Shown in pieces: positions 52,654 to 59,903 of a stretch of DNA of 64,000 nt. Under the pieces are notes generated by a model, which was not told the origin of the DNA, searched no databases, and worked only from the letters and a program-made list of their open reading frames with translations. Source of the DNA: Syntrophaceae bacterium (lineage in GTDB: Bacteria; Desulfobacterota; Syntrophia; Syntrophales; Smithellaceae). The position numbers and the translations under genes are program-made. Every line of letters begins with the position of its first letter. Positions within the stretch are counted from its first letter, which is position 1. The stretch spans positions 1 through 64,000 of the forward strand of contig JAHDKI010000029.1 in assembly GCA_018436925.1 (NCBI GenBank). Direction: 5' to 3'.

Positions 52654-52944
52654 TTAAACAATCAGCGGTCCCTCCTGATCGATGGCTTTCTTTGCTCCGA
52701 TATGTTCCACGCGCCTTTTCCAGTTTGAGCCCAAAAAATAAAATCGCAGACTGTCTTCTTCGGGATTGATTTCTTTAATAAGTCTATCCCGCAGGATCGT
52801 CCACTGTGCCGGATCGACAATGCATTCAAAAACGGAATACTGCACGCGCTGGCCGTAATCCTGACACGCCTTGGCAACGCGCCGCAAGCGTCTTGGTCCT
52901 TTTTTGTCCTGCATGGCTACATCATAACTGACCAAAACTAACAT
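52654..52944 (-). CDS. cas2: Cas2
   Basis: This 96-residue ferredoxin-fold protein begins MLVLVSYDVAMQDKKGPRRL; the acidic residue in SYDV is the conserved Asp near residue 8. It forms the Cas1-Cas2 integrase that adds spacers. Typical type I-C length. It ends the cas operon, next to the leader; a 69-nt gap separates it from cas1. Confidence 0.95.
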   Translation of the reverse strand: MLVLVSYDVAMQDKKGPRRLRRVAKACQDYGQRVQYSVFECIVDPAQWTILRDRLIKEINPEEDSLRFYFLGSNWKRRVEHIGAKKAIDQEGPLIV

Positions 52945-53013
52945 TGTTCAATGACCTCCCTATACCCCCTCATCCCCACCTTCTCCCGCAAAGGGGCGAA
53001 GGGGTTGTCGGAA

Positions 53014-54045
53014 TTATTTCCAGATAAACGGCGGATACCCATCCAAATCTCCACGAAGGCAACGCGCCAGAAGCAATGCCTGTACATGAAACAGGATGCC
53101 GATGGACACTTTTTCATCGAGAAACGGATGCACGATTTCTTCTTGCTTACGTTCCTGATACGCGACTAACAGGGTTTTGCGTGTGTCATCGCTCATCATT
53201 ACGGCGCCCGCTTCTGTTTTCTTAAACCCCTTGTCCTGCACCCGGCGAAGGTTGATCAGCGACAACGCCAGACGATCCGCAAGATATGGCCGAAACTCTT
53301 CCATCATATCCAGCGCCAGACTGGGACGCCCCGGCCTATCGCGATGGAGAAATCCTACCGCCGGGTCCAACCCGATTGATTCCAGCGCACTCCGGCAGTC
53401 GTGCATCAAAAGGGTGTAAAGAAATGAAAGCAGGGCATTCACATTATCCATCGGGGGGCGGCGGTTTCGTTCCTGAAATGAGAAGTCCTCTTTTTGCGCC
53501 ACAATCAGATGGTCAAAGACGCTGAAATAGGTGTGTGCGGCATCACCTTCGAGGCCACGAACCTCATCGAGTGATTGATTCAACGCCAGCGACTTGAGTG
53601 ACCGACTCAGATCGTCAACGCTTTTTCGCAAAGCATCTTCATCCGTCTTTGTCGAATGATCCCGCAGAGCCCTTTGCAGTACAGTCCGGCAATTTGCGAT
53701 TTTACCGGTCACAAACGATTTTGCCATTTTCGCAGAATAGGCCGAATCATCGGCCAGACGGTATTGTTCGCGGCGCAAGAGCACATTGCCGGAGACCGGG
53801 CCCTGTAAACGCGCCAGAAAGCGGCCGTGCTCAGATAAAAAACTGATGCCGACACCGTTTTCTCCGCAAAAGCCCATCAAAAAAGGGCTGCACGATACAT
53901 TGCCAAAGCAGACAATGCCGCCAATCGTGTGCACCGGCACACGCAGACGCACTTCCTGATTGACCTTAACGGCGACCGTTTCGCCCTCTTTGGAAAGATA
54001 GGCGCCCTGTGTGGTGACAAATAGCGTGTTCAGGTGTTTTTTCAC
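53014..54045 (-). CDS. cas1: Cas1 integrase (type I-C)
   Basis: This 343-residue Cas1 has the catalytic E166 in RGLEGDAAHTYF, H234 in VGFLHRDRPGRP and the acidic cluster D246-E250 in LDMMEEFRP. It cuts and joins new spacers into the array. The GTG start overlaps the stop of the BRO-N/DinD-like gene by 4 nt (GTGA), so the two are translationally coupled. This is unusual, since cas4 normally precedes cas1 directly in type I-C. Confidence 0.95.
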   Translation of the reverse strand: MKKHLNTLFVTTQGAYLSKEGETVAVKVNQEVRLRVPVHTIGGIVCFGNVSCSPFLMGFCGENGVGISFLSEHGRFLARLQGPVSGNVLLRREQYRLADDSAYSAKMAKSFVTGKIANCRTVLQRALRDHSTKTDEDALRKSVDDLSRSLKSLALNQSLDEVRGLEGDAAHTYFSVFDHLIVAQKEDFSFQERNRRPPMDNVNALLSFLYTLLMHDCRSALESIGLDPAVGFLHRDRPGRPSLALDMMEEFRPYLADRLALSLINLRRVQDKGFKKTEAGAVMMSDDTRKTLLVAYQERKQEEIVHPFLDEKVSIGILFHVQALLLARCLRGDLDGYPPFIWK

Positions 54046-54905
54046 TTTTTTCCCAACCGTTTTCTTTTCTCCGGCGCATCCAGATAATTTTCTTTGGATA
54101 CAACCATTCTTTTTGTTTCTTTCTCCAGGTTTTCGCGGGCGTGTCCGGCAATGCGCCCGCCCTTCCGGGCGGCGGTGCGGTTTTCGTCAAAACCTTGGGC
54201 ATCCTGCGTTTTAGTGATTTCCGTTGTGGCGGCTTCGCCCAGCATGGAGAAAATGAGTTCCAGATCATTCATATGGTCGCGCAGATTTTCGCGCTTCAGC
54301 CCTTTGTGTTTTTTATATTCCGAAGGGGTGAGGCCAAACGTGGCCTTGGAGATTTCCGCCGTCAGAATGGCGTATTCTTTTTCACGGCCTACCTGGCGCT
54401 TCTTCCATTCGTCGGTGAGTTCCGCCCGGATGGTAATGCCGCGCATTCGCTTTTCAATCCAGTCGTCGGAATAGCCTTTGGCCCGGTAAAGGGCTTTTGT
54501 GCGTTTTGTCGCCAGTTCCGGGTCTTCGATCTCCTGCACACGCTCATAGCCCACTTTTGCCAGCCACTGTTTAAAAGGTTCCGCCTTTGGTGACGGAATG
54601 GACTGAATTATACGGAAAAGTGATTTAGTATTCGCACAATCTGTTTCTCTTTGCTTGCCGTCAGAGGCCAGCAATTTCAACCGTACGATATTATCGTACG
54701 GTTGACTCATGCCCGATTCCTGAATCATTTTCCGTTTGAGATCGGACCAGTAACGTTTGGGATTATCGCTTTCCGACAACACGGCGACAACATCAATCAC
54801 CGAAAACCACCATTCGTTTTCATACAGAATTCGGCGAATGGATTTTTCCTGAAAGACGACCATCCGAGATTCTTCAGGTTTCATTGAATCTTTTTTCATT
54901 CCCAT
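54042..54905 (-). CDS. BRO-N / DinD-like protein embedded in the cas operon
   Basis: This 287-residue protein has an N-terminal BRO-N-like domain (RRILYENEWWFSVIDVVAVL, then RYWSDLKRKM) followed by RIIQSIPSPKAEPFKQWLAK and a C-terminal DinD-like part (YAILTAEISKATFGLTPSEY, KGLKRENLRDHMNDLELIFS). Relatives are phage antirepressor-like proteins and DNA-damage-inducible DinD, which affects RecA. It lies between cas4 and cas1, and its stop overlaps the cas1 start. Its coding sequence carries a perfect 14-bp-arm palindrome over residues 67-76. A GGGGGGAACG ribosome site precedes the start. No established CRISPR role is known to me. Confidence 0.8.
   Translation of the reverse strand: MGMKKDSMKPEESRMVVFQEKSIRRILYENEWWFSVIDVVAVLSESDNPKRYWSDLKRKMIQESGMSQPYDNIVRLKLLASDGKQRETDCANTKSLFRIIQSIPSPKAEPFKQWLAKVGYERVQEIEDPELATKRTKALYRAKGYSDDWIEKRMRGITIRAELTDEWKKRQVGREKEYAILTAEISKATFGLTPSEYKKHKGLKRENLRDHMNDLELIFSMLGEAATTEITKTQDAQGFDENRTAARKGGRIAGHARENLEKETKRMVVSKENYLDAPEKRKRLGKK
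54677..54705. repeat. 29-nt perfect palindrome inside the BRO-N/DinD-like gene
   Basis: Fourteen-base arms (one arm TCAACCGTACGATA) surround a single central T, with no mismatch. It encodes the residues SQPYDNIVRL in frame. Its ATATTAT centre is the same as in the hairpin at 54962-54986. Confidence 0.85.
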
Positions 54906-54961
54906 CGTTCCCCCCTTAGCAGTTGAAAAGAATTTCTTTACAACTCCCTAACGGCTGATTG

Positions 54962-54986
54962 AACTGACAAATATTATTTGTCAGTT
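54962..54986. repeat. hairpin 1 between the BRO-like gene and cas4
   Basis: Perfect 12-bp arms AACTGACAAATA / TATTTGTCAGTT around one T. Its centre ATATTAT matches the palindrome inside the neighbouring BRO-like gene. Confidence 0.85.
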
Positions 54987-55024
54987 GCCCCCATCATTGA
55001 TTTGCATATTTTCGGCTTCTATTT

Positions 55025-55053
55025 TCAGTTGGTGATAATTTGTCACCAACTGA
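55025..55053. repeat. hairpin 2 between the BRO-like gene and cas4
   Basis: Perfect 11-bp arms TCAGTTGGTGA / TCACCAACTGA with the loop TAATTTG. It begins exactly 42 nt before hairpin 3, and the two share arms and loop sequence, so they form a tandem repeat. Confidence 0.85.
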
Positions 55054-55066
55054 GTACCTTCCATCT

Positions 55067-55095
55067 TCAGTCGGTTGCATTTTGTAACCGGCTGA
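55067..55095. repeat. hairpin 3 between the BRO-like gene and cas4
   Basis: Arms TCAGTCGGTTGC / GTAACCGGCTGA pair at 10 of 12 positions with the loop ATTTT. It is a variant of hairpin 2. In the leftward reading, the 42-nt units encode YKMQPTED and DKLSPTEN in a short open frame (54994-55182). Confidence 0.75.
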
Positions 55096-55123
55096 CTGCC
55101 TTGCTTCTTCCACATCTTTTCCC

Positions 55124-55822
55124 CTAACAATCTTCCTCGCCTCTGGTAGGCGGGGTTTGCGGGGCGGGGGCATCTTTTTCATCCAGCATTCTTTTTATAT
55201 AGCTTTCGACTGACCGCTTTTTCTGAATCGTTTTGGGCAGACATTCACCAATAAACGAACAGCTATCGCAGCGTTTGGAATAAACCGGTTTTGGCGTCAT
55301 GCCCGATTCAATCAGTTCATGCGTCTTATGCGCCGCTTCCTGTGTCTCCCGGCGAAGCGCTTCATCAAAAGCAACATCCAGACGCCGCCGCGTTTTCCCG
55401 TAAAAAAGCGCGCCTGACGGAATATGGACATTCAGCATTTCTTCCAAACACATCGCCTGAGCGCAGAGCTGAATCTTGTCGGAATGATCGAGTTTGGGCT
55501 TGCCACGTTTATACTCAACCGGAAATGCCTGCCATGATCCGTCAGCCTGACGGTGATATTCAACCACGTCCGCTTTACCGATAACGCCCAGTTCCAATGA
55601 ACGTAAAGACGCGCCCCGCTCGATGCGGACATCGCCGCGCGATTCATTGCCTTCTTCATGCACATGCTCATGCAGAATCCGGCCTTCGGCAGTCAGGCGG
55701 TTTTCCTGCCAGACCTGCTCAACATGAATCAGCGCGCATTGCCGCGGGCAAAAGGCGTAATGCTGCAAGGCGGAAAGCATGATGAAGTCTTCTTCTTGTT
55801 TTTTATAGGTCGTATTGGTCAT
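55124..55822 (-). CDS. cas4: Cas4 nuclease (type I-C)
   Basis: This PD-(D/E)xK nuclease of about 232 residues has the iron-sulfur cysteines C25 and C29 (FCPRQC) and a C-terminal CDSCSFIGEC group, and the active site D85 (IGKADVVE), E103-Y-K105 (VEYKRGK) and Q118. It trims prespacers and helps PAM selection with Cas1-Cas2. ATG at 55822 lies 7 nt after the four-helix gene; the frame is open to 55906. A later ATG at 55780 would remove conserved residues. Its first codons consist of a 9-nt repeat shared with the four-helix gene. Confidence 0.92.
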   Translation of the reverse strand: MTNTTYKKQEEDFIMLSALQHYAFCPRQCALIHVEQVWQENRLTAEGRILHEHVHEEGNESRGDVRIERGASLRSLELGVIGKADVVEYHRQADGSWQAFPVEYKRGKPKLDHSDKIQLCAQAMCLEEMLNVHIPSGALFYGKTRRRLDVAFDEALRRETQEAAHKTHELIESGMTPKPVYSKRCDSCSFIGECLPKTIQKKRSVESYIKRMLDEKDAPAPQTPPTRGEEDC

Positions 55823-55829
55823 ATTGAAC

Positions 55830-56405
55830 CTATTTCTTCCAATTGTTTTTTCGAGCTTCTGATCGCACGCGGTAAAGCCTTTCAGTAAAGCCGCCTTCCT
55901 GAACAAACTCTTTCTCCAACGCTCGAAGCTGCTGGTCCAGTAGGTAGTTTGCCTGATGAATCAGGCAAATCGCCGCATTCGCGGCGGTTTCCGGGTCTTT
56001 TTCGAAATAGGTCTTATAGGTCGAATAGGACCTATTTTTCACAAAAGCCAAAGCGCGGATTTCCCGTGCTTTATCGTGCTCTTTGCCCCAGAGGGGCAAA
56101 CCCCGCTGGCGCAGGAAATCCTGAAAGTCAATCAACAGCTCTTCCAAGCTGGCCCGCGCCACGCCTACCAGCTTGAGCTCGGTTTTCTTGGACGTGCCGG
56201 AGGCCTGGCTCCCTTCGGCGATGTTTTGCTTCCCGCTTCGCGCCGCCTGCACCATCTGGTCATGCGTGCGCGACCGCTTGTCGATAAAGCGGTCGCAAAA
56301 CACCGCCGTGGCGTCATGAACAATTTCCGCCATCTGATACGACTTCAATGCCCGATACCCGCCATGCGGCGGGATGAGGGTTGAAGTATTGTTTTGGGTG
56401 GTCAT
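55830..56405 (-). CDS. four-helix-bundle protein (suffix-domain type) embedded in the cas operon
   Basis: This 191-residue protein has the four-helix-bundle core DQMVQAARSGKQNIAEGSQA, SKKTELKLVGVARASLEELL and a C-terminal suffix domain ending EGGFTERLYRVRSEARKN. Relatives are known from 23S rRNA intervening sequences and include the DGR accessory protein Avd. Residues 123-134 (KNRSYSTYKTYF) are an insert made of a 9-nt repeat. The gene lies 11 nt after cas7 and 7 nt before cas4. No CRISPR role is established. Confidence 0.85.
   Translation of the reverse strand: MTTQNNTSTLIPPHGGYRALKSYQMAEIVHDATAVFCDRFIDKRSRTHDQMVQAARSGKQNIAEGSQASGTSKKTELKLVGVARASLEELLIDFQDFLRQRGLPLWGKEHDKAREIRALAFVKNRSYSTYKTYFEKDPETAANAAICLIHQANYLLDQQLRALEKEFVQEGGFTERLYRVRSEARKNNWKK
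56005..56038. repeat. short-period palindromic insert in the four-helix gene
   Basis: The AAATAGGTC / GACCTATTT ends form a 9-bp inverted repeat, and the interior is built from 9-nt units (ACCTATNNN on the coding strand). A related run covers 55803-55835, at the start of cas4. Confidence 0.75.
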
Positions 56406-56416
56406 AAAAAACTCTC

Positions 56417-57367
56417 TTAAAATATTTTATCTTCCGGCCATGATTGGACTTCGATGCCTTTGGGAAGATTGTCTTTGTCAAGATTGATTTTATAGTCAGT
56501 TATTCCACGCGGTAATTCCGCCTTTTTCTCCACGGTCACCCTTTCAAATAATCTGCCAGCCAGTTCACAACCTAAATGGCTATCGTGTTTAAAGATAATC
56601 AGCTTTCGAGGATTCATTTCGCCGCGTGCGGCGGCGCGATCGTTTTCAAATGCGTTTATTAGCGATTCCCAAAGCAGTTCTAAGTCGGCATCAGAAAAGC
56701 CTGATTTTCTTGCATCAACTGCTGAAATAAAACCATGCATACGATAAAGGGCATATGGTACTGTGGCTTTACGTCCGAAGGTGGTTGCATATTCACGGTC
56801 CTTTTTAGCCTGTTCATTCTTTTCGTTTTCCGTGGTAACACAACATCGCGTTATCGAGTGTTCTGCTTGATAAATGCGATCTTCCGAACGCGCGAAAGTA
56901 AATTGTACTGGCCCGCGCACTGTGCCAGCCCCTCTAACTTTTTCTTTCTTTTGCTTCTTACCTTTAATTTCTTCCTCCCCTTCCTCTTCTGGGCTCTCAA
57001 TATTTTCTTTTTCACCCGTGCTTAATACAGCGCCAAATGTCCTAATATCATAATAATCATCACACAACTTTCGACGTTTTTCTGAAGCAGTATTGCCCGG
57101 TGTCTTACCAATGACCGCATTCAGATAACTGTCATCGTCAGTAATATCGCGCTGACGAATAAAAATATTATAAGGCGCGGTTAAATTATGTTTCAAGTGA
57201 ACATAATTTCTGACTTTCCTTTTTATGCACACATCCGTTACTAATCCATGCTGATCTTCCGCATCTGCCCTTGGCAAATTTACCTGATCAGGATCTCCAT
57301 TAGGATTGCCATCTTTCACGTCAAAAAAATATACAAAATCATGCCGCACGTTTATTATCTCACCCAT
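56417..57367 (-). CDS. cas7: Cas7 (Csd2), type I-C backbone subunit
   Basis: This protein of about 316 residues belongs to the Csd2 family, which forms the crRNA-binding backbone of the type I-C Cascade complex. It begins MGEIINVRHDFVYFFDVKDG with the family NPNGDPD segment next. A lysine/glutamate-rich insert (KENIESPEEEGEEEIKGKKQ) lies near residue 110. ATG at 57367 follows GGAGGAGAAA. It overlaps no gene; cas8c ends 1 nt upstream. Confidence 0.95.
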   Translation of the reverse strand: MGEIINVRHDFVYFFDVKDGNPNGDPDQVNLPRADAEDQHGLVTDVCIKRKVRNYVHLKHNLTAPYNIFIRQRDITDDDSYLNAVIGKTPGNTASEKRRKLCDDYYDIRTFGAVLSTGEKENIESPEEEGEEEIKGKKQKKEKVRGAGTVRGPVQFTFARSEDRIYQAEHSITRCCVTTENEKNEQAKKDREYATTFGRKATVPYALYRMHGFISAVDARKSGFSDADLELLWESLINAFENDRAAARGEMNPRKLIIFKHDSHLGCELAGRLFERVTVEKKAELPRGITDYKINLDKDNLPKGIEVQSWPEDKIF

Positions 57368-57368
57368 G

Positions 57369-59150
57369 TTATTTCTCCTCCTTATTTTCTTTTGACTTTG
57401 TGTTTTCAAACTGCAATTGTCTTTGATGATAATAGCCAATAGCAAACTGGCCTTTTTCCTCTAATAAAAATGTTTTTGGTAGTTTATTAACATCTATATC
57501 TTTCACTAAGTCCTGAAGCTCTTTATCCAGATTTACAGCGTGTCCGGGGTTTTCATTTTTAATTTTTCTATAATGTTTTGAATTTAAATCAAATAGCCGT
57601 CCAAATGCGGCGGCAGGTGAAGTCATTGCATATGTAAAATATCTTTCTCTTATTCCGGAATTTCTTTCGCCTGATGACGCATAATATTGCATGCTCTCCA
57701 GTTTCGCGAATATCTGTCCACAAATGTATGCCACGGGCTTATTAGCCTGCTCGATATTTTCTGTAATCATAAAATCAACTCCTTTATTATTTCGGTTTAG
57801 TATTAGCTTGATCAATGCCGCACGTTCAGCAGTAACACCATACTTATCCAAACACGATCTCTGAAGTACTTTTGCTAATATCCACATAGGTAGTGCGGTA
57901 TTTTTTAAAGCCGCATTCCATAGATATGTTGCAACACGCGCCAACGAAGCATCATCTTTGTCATAACGACCATCAAAATTTCTTCTTTGGCAACTCCTGG
58001 CAAGATTATAAAGTCCGGAGTAATGCATCTTTATGGTTTTCATATCTTTGTCGTATTGCCCTATAGCGATGTCCTTAAACCATTTTGCTAATGATTTTTG
58101 AAAATCGGACAAACTGGCTTCTATCCAATCTCGCACAACGATGCGCGCCGCAGAGCCTGAAAGTGTAAATGAATAAAATTGGTCAGGCTCAATGTAGTGC
58201 ACATTTTTTTCATTTCCGATATTCACAGAATCAATGAGTCTTGCTACATCTTCTGGATTTGGTGCTTCTAGTTGATCAATTTCAGACACTTCATTGTTCT
58301 GGCGTGTCCAAAACACCATAGCTGTATCCATGCCAAAGCTAGCAGATCTTTTACGGGGCCAACGATGGGAATATAAAACGTCTGTCTTGTTTTTCTTGCT
58401 TGGTATTATTGTGCCTGCTGACAAAAGTGATTTTAATCCTTCAACATAGGTTCTTGCACATTCTGCGCATATTGAAGAATTATTATTTCCAGTTAGTTCG
58501 TATGATTCAAAAGCATGTTCGTTATATGAAACCAAAGCGCAACCGCTACTTTTGCCGTCAGGGACTTCTTTAATCATGCCGTGCGGTGTATCCTCAACGG
58601 GAAAGTCTTCGTTGCCACAAATCGAACACTTTTTTAGGGGAATGCCCTTTTTCTCAGCAATGTATTCATCAATAACTTTTCTCCTGACAGCGTGCTTTTC
58701 ATGTATACGAAGCCCTTCCGTTTCTATGCGAAATCCGATGTTGCCGTTTTTTTTCTTATCTGGAATAGCAGATTCAAATTCTGCTAATGCTTTCTCTATG
58801 CCATTGACTTTATTATGTTTGTAAAAAGCAACAACTGGGGCAAGTTCAGACATTGCGCTGTACTTATTCAATTTTGATAAAAAGAGTTCATGTTTTTTTG
58901 TTGATTTTTTACCGCCGTAACAAAGCACCTCTTCTGCTTTATCAAGCAATAGTCTTGCCTTCCCTTTTTTGGACGTTAAAGCCTCAGCAATTGTTGGTTT
59001 CTTTTCAAACGGTTCAAATTTACAAAAGTTGCCGTCATGATCAATGACAACTTCAATCGAAATAGGTTCATCTTTGAGAGCAACATGATTCCATTCCCCA
59101 TATTTTTGTGCACATATCGGTTTTCCAAATTCGCTTAACTCCTTAATCAT
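57369..59150 (-). CDS. cas8c: Cas8c (Csd1), type I-C large subunit
   Basis: This 593-residue protein of the Csd1 family recognises the PAM and positions target DNA in type I-C Cascade. It contains two cysteine pairs that could bind zinc (CSICGNED and SSICAEC) and the family segment PRKRSASFGMDTAMVFWTRQ. The start overlaps the cas5 stop by 4 nt. Very AT-rich compared with cas4-cas1. Confidence 0.93.
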   Translation of the reverse strand: MIKELSEFGKPICAQKYGEWNHVALKDEPISIEVVIDHDGNFCKFEPFEKKPTIAEALTSKKGKARLLLDKAEEVLCYGGKKSTKKHELFLSKLNKYSAMSELAPVVAFYKHNKVNGIEKALAEFESAIPDKKKNGNIGFRIETEGLRIHEKHAVRRKVIDEYIAEKKGIPLKKCSICGNEDFPVEDTPHGMIKEVPDGKSSGCALVSYNEHAFESYELTGNNNSSICAECARTYVEGLKSLLSAGTIIPSKKNKTDVLYSHRWPRKRSASFGMDTAMVFWTRQNNEVSEIDQLEAPNPEDVARLIDSVNIGNEKNVHYIEPDQFYSFTLSGSAARIVVRDWIEASLSDFQKSLAKWFKDIAIGQYDKDMKTIKMHYSGLYNLARSCQRRNFDGRYDKDDASLARVATYLWNAALKNTALPMWILAKVLQRSCLDKYGVTAERAALIKLILNRNNKGVDFMITENIEQANKPVAYICGQIFAKLESMQYYASSGERNSGIRERYFTYAMTSPAAAFGRLFDLNSKHYRKIKNENPGHAVNLDKELQDLVKDIDVNKLPKTFLLEEKGQFAIGYYHQRQLQFENTKSKENKEEK

Positions 59151-59890
59151 AAAGCGGCCTCCTTTTCTTCTTGCTGATTAAAAGAATAGATGGCGGAGGA
59201 TATTTCACTATCAAGTGGCGGTTGTATATGGCTGGATTGCATCATCCTGTCGTTTTCGGGAACTTCACAGTTCAAGATACCGCTTCTCACAGCAACATCA
59301 TGGAAGAAAATCGGTTCCGGTTTCCCGTTTTCATTGTAGAAGATGTCAAATAGCATACTTCCTATGGGGATAGTTTCGTTTAAAGCTTTTTCTTCTCCGT
59401 GCGGTTCCATGAATTCTGCGGAAAACTCGCGCGTGCCCAGATAGGGTCGCCGCCAGCATTGACCTTTCTTCACGCGTCGAATGAAAATGCCGTCATGATC
59501 GGCATCAACGCCTTTTCTGCCAATGTACTTTTCGGGCTTATTCCGTTCAGAGTGCTCTTTCTGGAAGATCGATGCTTCAATAATGTATGCGACATCCCGC
59601 AAGACCACGCTGTTTCGTTGAGCCCTTTTGTCTTCTATGATTATTGGAGTTCGCCCCTGCTTGGTATTTATTTCGTTACGTTTAATTGTGAAAAATCGAA
59701 CGGGATTCAGAACGATAATGCGTCTAACATACCACTGGAATTCCGGTTTCCATAATATGGAATCAAGAACGCCGCGTGCTGCGGATGGCGTCATGCATGG
59801 GTAAGTCAGCCTTTCAACTTTGAGGTCCGGCCTCGTGAAACAAGCAAAGCCGCCTGTAACCTTGACTCTTACTATTCTGCTATCGAGCAT
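59147..59890 (-). CDS. cas5: Cas5c, crRNA-processing subunit
   Basis: This 247-residue Cas5d/Cas5c protein replaces Cas6 in type I-C: it cuts the pre-crRNA at the repeat. N-terminal ferredoxin fold VRVKVTGGFACFTRPDLKVE, then YPCMTPSAARGVLDSILWKP and the YLGTREFSAEF block are family landmarks. No cas6 gene is present, as expected. cas8c overlaps its stop. Confidence 0.95.
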   Translation of the reverse strand: MLDSRIVRVKVTGGFACFTRPDLKVERLTYPCMTPSAARGVLDSILWKPEFQWYVRRIIVLNPVRFFTIKRNEINTKQGRTPIIIEDKRAQRNSVVLRDVAYIIEASIFQKEHSERNKPEKYIGRKGVDADHDGIFIRRVKKGQCWRRPYLGTREFSAEFMEPHGEEKALNETIPIGSMLFDIFYNENGKPEPIFFHDVAVRSGILNCEVPENDRMMQSSHIQPPLDSEISSAIYSFNQQEEKEAAL

Positions 59891-59903
59891 ATTTTCCTCC
59901 TGT

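Noticed and set aside
54994..55182. 62-codon frame overlapping the end of cas4
   Set aside because: It covers hairpins 2 and 3 and encodes two similar PTED/PTEN units, but has no ribosome site and overlaps cas4; kept only as a description of the repeat.
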